From G013214665 sp964649815 (lineage in GTDB: Bacteria; Pseudomonadota; Alphaproteobacteria; Rhodobacterales; Rhodobacteraceae): 19,657 nt of DNA. The notes below the pieces were generated by a model that had not been told where the DNA came from, searched no databases, and saw nothing but the letters and a program-made list of their open reading frames with translations. Within the stretch, counting starts at the first letter, position 1; every line of letters begins with the position of its first letter. The stretch covers positions 1-19,657 of the forward strand of contig CAZYQC010000060.1 in NCBI GenBank assembly GCA_964649815.1, in the 5' to 3' direction. This document shows positions 6,956-14,811 of this stretch, in pieces. Position numbers and translations under genes: made by a program.

Positions 6956-7630
6956 ATGCATATTGGATTGATCGGCGGGATCGGCCCAGCGGCCACAATG
7001 TCCTATTACCAGCGCCTGACATCCGCGATGTCGGCCATCGGCGCCCGGCTAGAGCTGACGATCGTGCAAGCTGACGTGAACGTGCTGATCAAAAACAACC
7101 TCGCCGACGACCGCGACGCTCAGGCCCGTGTCTATGCCAATCTGATCGACCGCCTGAAAGCCGCGGGCGCAGAGTGCGCCGCTATCACATCCCTGGGTGG
7201 GCATTTCTGCTTCGAAGAAACCCGCGCCTTATCTGCGCTGCCGCTTGTCTCGGGCGTCACGCCTTTGGACGACCATTTCGACGCGCTGGGATATAGAACC
7301 GTCGGCCTCTTGGGCACCGCCGTCGTGATGCGCACGGGCCTTTACGGGCAATTGCACAAGACGGCCTCAATCGCCCCCTCTGACATCGACGGGTTCGGCA
7401 CAGCCTATCAAGACATGGCCGTGTCAGGCGCCTGCAGCGACGCGCAACGCGATTACTTTCTGTCGGAAGGTCAAAACCTCATTGATCGCGGCGCACAAGC
7501 GATTGTTTTGGCCGGAACGGATATGAATTTGGCCTATGACGGCCGCGACGTTGGCTATCCCGTCGTCGACGCGCTTGATGTGCATGTCGAGGCGCTTGTT
7601 GCCTTGGCTGCGCGCGGCTGGGATACCTAA
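6956..7630 (+). CDS. Asp/Glu racemase-fold protein lacking both catalytic cysteines
   Basis: Protein of 224 residues with the aspartate/glutamate racemase superfamily layout: the N-terminal IGLIGGIGPAAT (residues 3-14), a middle strand-turn at AGAECAAITSLGGHF (70-84) and the second-domain RGAQAIVLAGTDM (178-190), followed by the YPVVDALDV segment. In true racemases the middle turn carries P-C-N-T-A-H and the second L/G-C-T-E; here the equivalents read T-S-L-G-G-H (Ser79) and A-G-T-D (Gly187), so both catalytic cysteines are absent. A two-thiol racemase reaction is therefore unlikely, although Cys74 and Cys85 lie nearby. The ATG has a strong AAGAGGAG about 9 bases upstream. It sits between cobS and the Hint gene. 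Function unknown; it could be a lyase, isomerase or binding protein of the same fold. Confidence 0.82.
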   Translation: MHIGLIGGIGPAATMSYYQRLTSAMSAIGARLELTIVQADVNVLIKNNLADDRDAQARVYANLIDRLKAAGAECAAITSLGGHFCFEETRALSALPLVSGVTPLDDHFDALGYRTVGLLGTAVVMRTGLYGQLHKTASIAPSDIDGFGTAYQDMAVSGACSDAQRDYFLSEGQNLIDRGAQAIVLAGTDMNLAYDGRDVGYPVVDALDVHVEALVALAARGWDT

Positions 7631-7696
7631 ATCGACATATATATCAAGCCGTAAGAGTGAGACGTTAATGCACTTCGCGCCAAGCAGACGATGCGC

Positions 7697-8834
7697 TCAA
7701 GCAGCCGCCTTAAGCCCCAGCAAATCCGCTTCCCCCCGCGCCCAAAGATCCGCGTAATCGCGGGATGTGATGCGGTCAATCTGGCGCGCTGCGGGGCCGT
7801 ATTCAGCCAACGAATTAAAGACCTGCTGCAAGCTGTCCCGCGCCGAGCGCGCGAGCGTGGCAAGCGCGTGCGTTCCCGGATAAAAACTCTCCGAGGCAAG
7901 ACCGTCGCCAAACACGATCTGATGGCGATCAAACATCATGTGGTAATACGTCACCTGTCGCACCCCATGCGAAATCCGGGCCGCACCATTGCCGCTGTTG
8001 GCCAAGTGGAGGGCGCGGGCAAACACCTCGTCTCCGTTATGCGTGCGCATCGCCATGCAATGCTGCCGCGAGACCAAAGCACGCCCGCCCCGCGCCGGGC
8101 GCGCGGATGGCAATCGGGCGCAGCTTTGGCGCCAAAGCCAACACCGCGTCCGAGATATGGCGCCGCCCGATCCAGCGGATCGGCTGCAGGCCGTTGTCGC
8201 GCGTTTGCACCAGATCGCCCGGACGCAGATCATCAATAATGCGCTGCCCCTGCCCAACCTGGATCAAAGCCCCGCTGGTGAAACACGGCGGCGGGGGCGT
8301 CGGCGCAGCCGAGAAATTGTCAATCGCGATTGCTTCGTCGTTCTGATTGGTGCGCGCGCCAAAGCCGATGGTTGCGGTGGCGCCTAGGGTTGTTGCGGTG
8401 AATGACACCTCGAACAGCGCATCCTGACCCTGTGTATAGCCGCCATAAGATGTTGAGCCTGAAAAGTTGCCCCGCGCCAGCTCGGTCACCTCGATATCAA
8501 CGGCCTTTGTTGCATCAAGGATTTGAATGCTTGGCGGGTCCGCTGTCCCTTTTGCACCATGCGTCAGGCGGAACGCGGCGACCCCGTCAACATAGACAAA
8601 GACCCCTTCGTTGGAATCCATTGTATCAAGCTCATAATACGAGAACGACACGTCCATCGTGGCGACGTTCGACGTATCCAAGTTTGTCTGTGTTTGCTCT
8701 TGTCCGTTGGACTTTCCACGGAACACCATCCCGGTGCTTCCGTCGTTTTGAATGAACTGTGGTGCAGCACCGTTGCCAGTGGCCGAAAAGACGTTGCTCG
8801 CCCCATCGAAATTCTCGACCGTCGTCGTTGCCAT
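7697..8834 (-). pseudogene. Hint-domain protein with N-terminal jelly-roll-like domain, frameshifted
   Basis: The first part (8834 down to about 8090) encodes an N-terminal Gly/Thr/Ser-rich beta domain (about residues 1-175, possibly lectin-like), a PTPPPP linker and the start of a Hint domain: Cys184 in CFTSGALI, then RIIDDLRPGDLVQTRDNGLQPIRWIGRR. After LRPIAIRAPGAG this frame loses resemblance, while the frame one base over continues the domain as RALVSRQH, then YYHMMFDRHQIVF and SESFYPG, stopping at 7697. The switch falls in the C-run CCCGCCCC (8084-8091). The span of 1138 bases is one base more than a whole number of codons. Removing one base gives about 378 residues. Similar proteins in Rhodobacteraceae are secreted or autoprocessing-domain proteins. 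It may be a real pseudogene or a base-call error. Confidence 0.85.
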
Positions 8835-8849
8835 TGTCAGTTCAACTCA

Positions 8850-8855
8850 ATTATA
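8850..8855 (-). promoter_or_regulatory. Possible -10 element (TATAAT) for the Hint gene
   Basis: A perfect TATAAT on the minus strand lies 16 bases before the Hint ATG, in a locally AT-rich patch. No good -35 match is found at 17 bases upstream, and the implied leader would be under ten bases, so the call is weak. Confidence 0.25.
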
Positions 8856-8862
8856 CTCGTCA

Positions 8863-8903
8863 CTCGGAACGCCGAGGTTCCATACTATATCGTCTGATGC
8901 AGT
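8863..8903. repeat. Overlapping inverted repeats in the Hint/cobT divergent region
   Basis: CTCGG (8863-8867) pairs with CCGAG (8872-8876), while GGAAC (8866-8870) pairs with GTTCC (8877-8881); the two hairpins share bases and exclude each other. A third arm pair, CATACT with AGTATG, follows with a 14-base loop (about 8882-8907). The region lies between divergent starts and could be operator or leader structure. The stems are short. Confidence 0.3.
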
Positions 8904-8964
8904 ATGCTTATGGCGCGACTGTGGCCCACTTGGTTCGAACCCATGAAACTCTTTGGAATTTGCT

Positions 8965-10839
8965 GTGACTGCCTCTGACAACCCCGCCGATCCGTTCAAA
9001 AAGGCCCTGGCCGAAGCGACCAAGGTCATGGCCGATGACCCGGAATTGAACGTCAGCTATTCGGTTGATCCCGCTGGGCTTTCTGGCGATTCCATGCGTT
9101 TGCCCCAAGTCAGCCGCCGCATGACCCGCGAAGAGGTTTTGTTGGCGCGCGGAACCGCCGATGCCTTGGCGCTCAATCGGCGCTACCACAATGGCGCGAC
9201 CCATGCCCGCTATGTGCCGCAAGGCGACATGGCGCGTGATCTGTACGAGGCGATGGAAACCGCCCGCTGCGAGGCGATGGGCGCGCGCGATATGCCCGGC
9301 ACCGCTGGCAATATCGACGCCAAAATCGCGCATGAGGCGTTGCGCAAAGGCTATGACCAATGCCGGGAACCGGCCGAGGCGCCGTTGCCTGTGGCCGCAG
9401 GCTATCTGATCCGCCATCTCGCCACCGGTCGCGATTTGCCAGCCGGAGCGCAAAACGTGATGAACCTATGGCGCGGCTATATCGAGGATCAAGCCGGCGG
9501 CACATTAGATAACCTTGATAACATCCTGAATGATCAGGCGGAATTCGCTAAATTCGCGCGTCAGGTCATCAGCGATCTGGGCTATGGCGACCAATTGGGC
9601 GAAGACCCCGATCAGTTAGACGAAGACCAAGAAGACCAGGCCGAAGACGGTGAAGAGGCGCAGGACGATCCCGACAGCACTGGTCAGGACGATCAAAACG
9701 AAGAAGACGCCGAAGCGACCCCTGAATCCACGCAGGAAGAACAGCAAGACGCCTCCCAAGCCCAGGTCAGCATGGACGACATGGCCGATCAGGAAATGGG
9801 CGAAGAGCAAGAGATGCCCGACGGCGAAGCACCGCTCGAGCCACCTGCCCCGCAACCTGTCTCTGAGGCCGACCCAGAGTATCAGGTCTATCTTGATGCC
9901 CATGACGAAGAAATCGCCGCCGAAGATCTGGCCGAACCGGTCGAGCTGGAACGGCTGCGCGCCTATCTCGATCAACAGCTTGAGCCGCTCAAAGGCGCAG
10001 TCAGCCGTCTGGCCAACAAGCTTCAGCGCCGTCTGCAGGCGCAACAAAACCGGTCGTGGGAGTTTGACCGCGAAGAAGGGATGCTGGACGCTGGCCGTCT
10101 GGCCCGTGTGGTCGCAAACCCGACCACGCCGCTAAGCTTTAAGATCGAAAAAGACACCGAATTCCGCGACACGGTTGTAACGCTCTTGTTGGACAATTCC
10201 GGCTCCATGCGGGGCCGCCCGATTTCCATCGCCGCGATCTGTGCCGATGTCCTCGCCCGCACGCTTGAACGCTGCAACGTAAAGGTCGAAATCCTCGGCT
10301 TTACCACGCGCGCCTGGAAAGGCGGGCTTGCCCGCGAAGCCTGGCTGAACGATGGCCGCCCAAGCCAACCGGGACGCCTCAATGATTTGCGTCACATCAT
10401 CTACAAAGGGGCCGACGCGCCCTGGCGCCGGGCGCGACCGAACCTTGGCTTGATGATGAAAGAGGGTCTGCTGAAGGAAAACATCGACGGCGAGGCGTTG
10501 GAATGGGCGCATCGCCGGATGGCCGCACGGCCCGAGGCCCGCAAAATCCTGATGGTGATTTCTGATGGCGCGCCGGTCGACGATTCAACATTGTCCGTTA
10601 ACCCCGCGAATTATCTGGAAAAACACCTGCGCGACGTCATCGCAATGGTCGAACGGAAAAAGCAAGTCGAGCTGCTTGCCATCGGCATCGGCCATGATGT
10701 CACGCGGTACTACGACCGTGCGGTGACCATCACGGATGTCGAGCAACTCGCCGGTGCCATGACGGAACAGCTGGCCGCGCTCTTTGACAGCGATCCACGC
10801 GCGCGGGCGCGGGTGATGGGCCTCAAACGGGCGTCCTGA
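8965..10839 (+). CDS. cobT: Cobaltochelatase subunit CobT
   Basis: VWA/MIDAS subunit that forms the CobST complex with CobS for cobalt chelation by CobN. The start is taken as the GTG at 8965, giving MTASDNPADPFKKALAEAT, which resembles other CobT N-termini; a GGA lies 7 bases upstream. An in-frame TTG four codons earlier is less likely. The 624-residue protein has an N-terminal helical domain (to about 208), a strongly acidic low-complexity linker (about 211-298, rich in Asp, Glu and Gln), then the C-terminal VWA domain with the metal-ion-dependent adhesion motif DNSGSM (410-415), a later ISDGAP and the GIGHDV segment. This domain order is the CobT norm. The stop overlaps the start of the M24 gene (TGATG). 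Confidence 0.95.
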   Translation: MTASDNPADPFKKALAEATKVMADDPELNVSYSVDPAGLSGDSMRLPQVSRRMTREEVLLARGTADALALNRRYHNGATHARYVPQGDMARDLYEAMETARCEAMGARDMPGTAGNIDAKIAHEALRKGYDQCREPAEAPLPVAAGYLIRHLATGRDLPAGAQNVMNLWRGYIEDQAGGTLDNLDNILNDQAEFAKFARQVISDLGYGDQLGEDPDQLDEDQEDQAEDGEEAQDDPDSTGQDDQNEEDAEATPESTQEEQQDASQAQVSMDDMADQEMGEEQEMPDGEAPLEPPAPQPVSEADPEYQVYLDAHDEEIAAEDLAEPVELERLRAYLDQQLEPLKGAVSRLANKLQRRLQAQQNRSWEFDREEGMLDAGRLARVVANPTTPLSFKIEKDTEFRDTVVTLLLDNSGSMRGRPISIAAICADVLARTLERCNVKVEILGFTTRAWKGGLAREAWLNDGRPSQPGRLNDLRHIIYKGADAPWRRARPNLGLMMKEGLLKENIDGEALEWAHRRMAARPEARKILMVISDGAPVDDSTLSVNPANYLEKHLRDVIAMVERKKQVELLAIGIGHDVTRYYDRAVTITDVEQLAGAMTEQLAALFDSDPRARARVMGLKRAS

Positions 10840-12629
10840 TGTTCCAGTCCTTCGCCGTAACCGCCCGGCCCGAACAAGGTCCGCCGCGCCTTGACGCCTT
10901 GCGCAAGGAAATCCTGGCCGAGGATCTGGCCGGGTTCCTCGTGCCACGCGCAGATGCGCATCAGGGTGAATATGTCTCGGCCCATGACGAACGTCTGTCC
11001 TGGTTAACCGGCTTCACCGGCTCGGCCGGGTTTTGTGCCGTTTTGCGCGATGAGGCAGGCGTTTTCATCGATGGCCGCTACCGGACGCAAGTGAAGTCCC
11101 AAGTTGACCTCGACCACTTCACGCCGGTTCCGTGGCCTGATGTCAGCCTTGAGGTCTGGCTCAAGGAACATTGCCCCGATGGGCGCGTTGGATTTGACCC
11201 TTGGCTGCACACCGCAGGCCAAATCGAAAGCTTAAGCAGCGCATTAGAAGGCACGCATATCTCTCTGGTTTCATGTGAAAACCTGATTGATCGCATTTGG
11301 GACCATCAGCCGCCGCCAGCGATGGCTCCGGCGCGGGCGCATCCGCTGACCTTTGCGGGCGAAGCGCACGACAGCAAGCGCAAACGCCTTGCAGAGGCCC
11401 TTGTCACAGCGGGACAAAAAAGCGCTGTCATCACTCTGCCAGACAGCTTGTGCTGGCTGTTGAACATCCGTGGATCCGACATCCCCCGTAATCCGATTGT
11501 CCAGGGGTTTGCCATTCTTCATGACGACGCGACCGTCGACCTTTTTGTTGATGCGCAAAAACTGTCAGAAATCCCTGACCATTTTGGCGCGGATATCTCG
11601 CTTTATGCGCCCGAGGCGTTTCTAAAGCGCCTGCGCGACCTGCCTGGCCCCGTGCGCATTGAAAAATCAAGCGTGCCCTACATCGTGGCCGAGACCTTGG
11701 GCGAGCGTGCGCAATGGGGCAGTGACCCCTGCGCTTTGCCCAAAGCCCGCAAGAACGCCGCAGAAATCGAAGGCAGCGCCGCTGCGCATCTGCGCGACGC
11801 CGCGGCGATGGTCGAATTGCTGGCCTGGCTCGATGCGCAGCCTGCGGGCACGTTGCGCGAAACCCAGGTTGTGACGCATCTCGAAAGCCTCCGCGCGCGC
11901 GACAATGCGCTTCAGGACATCTCATTCGAGACCATCGCAGGGACAGGCCCCAATGGCGCGATCATGCATTACCGCGTCACCGAAGAGACGGACACGCCGC
12001 TTCGGGACGGGGATTTGCTGGTGTTGGACAGCGGCGGACAATACCTTGATGGGACAACCGATATCACCCGCACCATCGCCATAGGCGCGCCAGAGGCCGA
12101 GGCCAAAGCCTGCTTTACCCGTGTGCTGGCTGGCATGATCGCCATGTCGCGCCTGAGATGGCCCAAAGGGCTGGCGGGCCGCGATATCGAAGCCATCGGG
12201 CGCGCGCCCCTGTGGTACGCGCATCAGGACTTTGATCACGGGTTGGGTCACGGCGTTGGCGCTTACCTTAGCGTTCACGAGGGGCCGCAGCGGCTGTCTC
12301 GCATGTCGACTGTTCCGCTGGAACCCGGCATGATCCTTTCGAATGAACCCGGCTATTACCGAGAAGGCGCGTTTGGTATTCGGATCGAGAACCTGTTGGT
12401 TTGCGAAACCGCACCCGTGCCCGAAGGTGGTGACGCCCATCGCACGATGCTGAATTGGCGCACGCTGACCTTTGTTCCGATTGACCGGCGGCTCATTTTG
12501 CCCGACCTGCTGGACGCGCCTGCCCGCGCTTGGCTGGATGCGTATCATGCCGAGGTTCATCGCCTAATCGGCCCCAAGGTCGACCCTGCGACACAATCAT
12601 GGCTGGCGCAGGCCACCGCGCCCCTCTAA
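10839..12629 (+). CDS. Aminopeptidase P family metallopeptidase (M24B, Xaa-Pro aminopeptidase)
   Basis: Cytosolic dinuclear metal peptidase that should remove an N-terminal residue preceding proline. The 596 residues fit the long three-domain aminopeptidase P form: two creatinase-like N-terminal domains (about 15-150 and 170-300) and a C-terminal pita-bread domain. All five metal ligands are visible: Asp397 (VLDSGG), Asp408 (GTTDITRT), His471 (FDHGLGHGVG), Glu503 (LSNEPGYY) and Glu517 (GIRIENLL). It is translationally coupled to cobT by a one-base TGATG overlap, yet the reaction has no obvious connection to cobalt chelation. Calling it pepP is not justified because the E. coli enzyme is shorter (about 440 residues by my recollection). 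Confidence 0.93.
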   Translation: MFQSFAVTARPEQGPPRLDALRKEILAEDLAGFLVPRADAHQGEYVSAHDERLSWLTGFTGSAGFCAVLRDEAGVFIDGRYRTQVKSQVDLDHFTPVPWPDVSLEVWLKEHCPDGRVGFDPWLHTAGQIESLSSALEGTHISLVSCENLIDRIWDHQPPPAMAPARAHPLTFAGEAHDSKRKRLAEALVTAGQKSAVITLPDSLCWLLNIRGSDIPRNPIVQGFAILHDDATVDLFVDAQKLSEIPDHFGADISLYAPEAFLKRLRDLPGPVRIEKSSVPYIVAETLGERAQWGSDPCALPKARKNAAEIEGSAAAHLRDAAAMVELLAWLDAQPAGTLRETQVVTHLESLRARDNALQDISFETIAGTGPNGAIMHYRVTEETDTPLRDGDLLVLDSGGQYLDGTTDITRTIAIGAPEAEAKACFTRVLAGMIAMSRLRWPKGLAGRDIEAIGRAPLWYAHQDFDHGLGHGVGAYLSVHEGPQRLSRMSTVPLEPGMILSNEPGYYREGAFGIRIENLLVCETAPVPEGGDAHRTMLNWRTLTFVPIDRRLILPDLLDAPARAWLDAYHAEVHRLIGPKVDPATQSWLAQATAPL

Positions 12630-12692
12630 ACTGTCAAAAAATATTTACACTCTCGCGCGATTGGTGCGTGACGAGGGTTGGGAGGACACATC

Positions 12693-13037
12693 ATGGCTGA
12701 TCACATTACTATTCGCAAAGCGCCAGGCACTTGGTCCGTGCGCGCCGGTGGCGCTGTTTTGGGCGAGAGCCAAAACGCGCTCGAACTCTCAGAAGGTGAT
12801 TATCCATTTGTGATCTACTTTCCCCGCGATGATATCGCGATGGCCTTCCTGGATCGCACCGACAAAACCACGCATTGCCCCCACAAGGGCGATGCGAATT
12901 ACTATTCGGTCGTCACCAAAAGCCAGACGCTGGAAAACGCGGTTTGGACCTATGAGACGCCCTTTGAAGGGGTCGAGCGTATCAAGGACCACCTGGCCTT
13001 TTACACCAGCGAAAACATCACCGTCGAAAAGATCTGA
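12693..13037 (+). CDS. DUF427 domain protein
   Basis: Protein of 114 residues, matching the size of a single DUF427 domain. Typical features are the N-terminal VRAGGAVLGES strand pair, the YFPRDDIAM segment and the conserved THCPHKGDANYYSV stretch (60-73), with TYETPFEGVERIKDHLAFY near the end. The ATG at 12693 follows GGGAGGA by about 7 bases, which is a strong ribosome-binding site and decides the start over an in-frame TTG 15 bases earlier. It follows the M24 gene by 63 bases, including an AT-rich patch at about 12637-12650, and is convergent with the ClC gene (6 bases between stops). The biochemical role is unknown. Confidence 0.9.
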   Translation: MADHITIRKAPGTWSVRAGGAVLGESQNALELSEGDYPFVIYFPRDDIAMAFLDRTDKTTHCPHKGDANYYSVVTKSQTLENAVWTYETPFEGVERIKDHLAFYTSENITVEKI

Positions 13038-13043
13038 TCCGGG

Positions 13044-14729
13044 CTAGCTGTGCTCTTCCGCGGCTGTTGCCGCCAGCGCGCGGTTATAGGCTTTGAGCGC
13101 ATCGACATGGAACAGGGCGCCCACCAGCTCGGGTGGCGCATCCGGCACGACGCGCACCACCGGCAGAAACGGCACCCCGGATTTGTCAAAGATCGGCATC
13201 GCCGCCTCTAATGTCGCATTTGCGTCAATGTAATTGCCGTCTTCGACCATCTCCCAGCACGCGGCATCGCTTGCGCCGTTCTCGGCGTCTTTGGGGCGCA
13301 TCACGCTCGCCACGCGGAACATCGCCAAAAGATACGCTTGCGGCCCAGCCGCCAGGTGGATGCCGCGCCGCTCCAGCTGGGTCAAAAAGAAGGATCGGTG
13401 CACCATTTTCGAGGCCAAAGCCGTCGAAAGAGACACCGCAACCATAACCGCAAGACCGGTTTGCCAATCTCCGGTCAGCTCAAACACGATCAACGTCGTT
13501 GAAATCGGCGCCCCCAAAACAGCAGCCGCCACCGCCCCCATGCCCGCCAGCGCATATAGCGTGACCGAACCGGACACGTCTGGAAATACGCTGGTCGCGA
13601 TCAAGCCAAAGGCAAGGCCGGTCAGGCCTCCGATCATCAGCGATGGCGAAAAAATACCGCCGCCCATGCGCCCCCCCAAGGTGATCGCCACCGCGATGGT
13701 TTTGATCACCGCAAACACCAGCACTTCGCGCAGGGCCAACTGCCCCGTCAGGGCCAGCGATGTCGTCTCGTATCCGACGCCGATGATATGCGGATAGAAA
13801 ATCGCAATCCCGCCCAGCAGCGCTCCGGCAATCGCAGGCCGCAGCCAGCGGGGCGTGCCTGTGCGCTTTTGAACGTAATTGCCAAGGTCTTCGGCCCAAA
13901 AGACTGAGCGCATCAGCAAAACGGCGACCAAACCGCACAACAGCCCCAGCATCAAAAAAGCGGGCAGTTCGACGTAGAATTGCAAGGGACTTGGCGAATT
14001 GAGCGTGAATTCGGTGACGTCACCGAACTCCAACCGGCTGATCACCGTGCCTGCGACGCTTGCAATGACAATCGGCGCAAAAGCGTGCACCGCAAAGTGG
14101 CGCAGCACGACCTCTAGCGCGAAAAGGGCACCGGCGATGGGGGCGTTAAAGCTTGCCGATACAGCCGCCGCGACAGCGCATCCCAACAAATCGCGCCCGG
14201 TGATCCCGTCCGCCTGAAGCAAACGGCTCACCTTGGTTGAAATGACACCCGCCAAATGCACCACGGGCCCTTCGCGCCCCGAAGAGCCGCCCGAGCTGAG
14301 CGTGATAAGCGAGGCCAGCGCAGAGGCCAATCCGGCGCGCGTCTCGACCCGCCCGTTGTTCATAGCCGCGCCTTCGATGACATCGGCCACCGATCGCGCC
14401 CGTCCATCCGCGGTAAAGTGGTGCAACACAAGGCCCACCGCCAGGCCACCGCAAATCGGTATGATCAGGATCCAGTACCACGGAAGCGATGACGCGAAAC
14501 TGTGGATGTATTGAACATCCTCTGTTCCATAGAGCGTCGCCTGCAACGCATCGATGCCCTTGCGGAACAGCAATGCCGCAAACCCCGCCGCAATCCCGAT
14601 CAGCAATGAGATGAACCAGAACTGGATTTGGCTGGGCCCGCGATCCCGCAGCACATCCCATCCGTCCCGGCAGGCGCATGTCACCTGATGGGAGACTTCG
14701 GACACAAAGGATCGCATTGGATCAGACAT
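13044..14729 (-). CDS. ClC-family chloride channel/transporter with C-terminal CBS domain
   Basis: Integral membrane chloride protein of 561 residues. The ClC signature GSSGREGPVVH is at 148-158 with gating glutamate Glu153, and GGGIFSPSL at 357-365 forms the other part of the anion path. A single CBS-like domain follows from about residue 475 to 550 (for example EDGNYIDANATLEAAMPIFDKSGVPFLPVV). Aligning AGALFALEVVLRHF with AGILFIIEEMRPQF of E. coli ClC-ec1 places Val207 where the internal proton glutamate (E203) sits, and Phe448 where Tyr445 sits. It may therefore be a channel or a non-coupled transporter. No ribosome-binding site is evident before the ATG. The gene is 82 bases downstream of recN. 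Confidence 0.92.
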   Translation of the reverse strand: MSDPMRSFVSEVSHQVTCACRDGWDVLRDRGPSQIQFWFISLLIGIAAGFAALLFRKGIDALQATLYGTEDVQYIHSFASSLPWYWILIIPICGGLAVGLVLHHFTADGRARSVADVIEGAAMNNGRVETRAGLASALASLITLSSGGSSGREGPVVHLAGVISTKVSRLLQADGITGRDLLGCAVAAAVSASFNAPIAGALFALEVVLRHFAVHAFAPIVIASVAGTVISRLEFGDVTEFTLNSPSPLQFYVELPAFLMLGLLCGLVAVLLMRSVFWAEDLGNYVQKRTGTPRWLRPAIAGALLGGIAIFYPHIIGVGYETTSLALTGQLALREVLVFAVIKTIAVAITLGGRMGGGIFSPSLMIGGLTGLAFGLIATSVFPDVSGSVTLYALAGMGAVAAAVLGAPISTTLIVFELTGDWQTGLAVMVAVSLSTALASKMVHRSFFLTQLERRGIHLAAGPQAYLLAMFRVASVMRPKDAENGASDAACWEMVEDGNYIDANATLEAAMPIFDKSGVPFLPVVRVVPDAPPELVGALFHVDALKAYNRALAATAAEEHS

Positions 14730-14811
14730 GGCGCGCTTGTTGCGGCTTCGGATTTTGCCCTTCTAGGCCAAAGCTGGCTTGGGGAAAAGCCCGATACAAT
14801 TCACAGATGTA

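Noticed and set aside
6813..6971. Small open frame of 52 codons beginning ATGAAGGCC after cobS
   Set aside because: It has no ribosome-binding site, a basic low-complexity product, and overlaps the strongly supported start of the racemase-like gene.
8928..8945. TTGGTTCGAACCC, which resembles a tRNA T-arm
   Set aside because: No matching acceptor stem, D-arm or anticodon arm is present around it.
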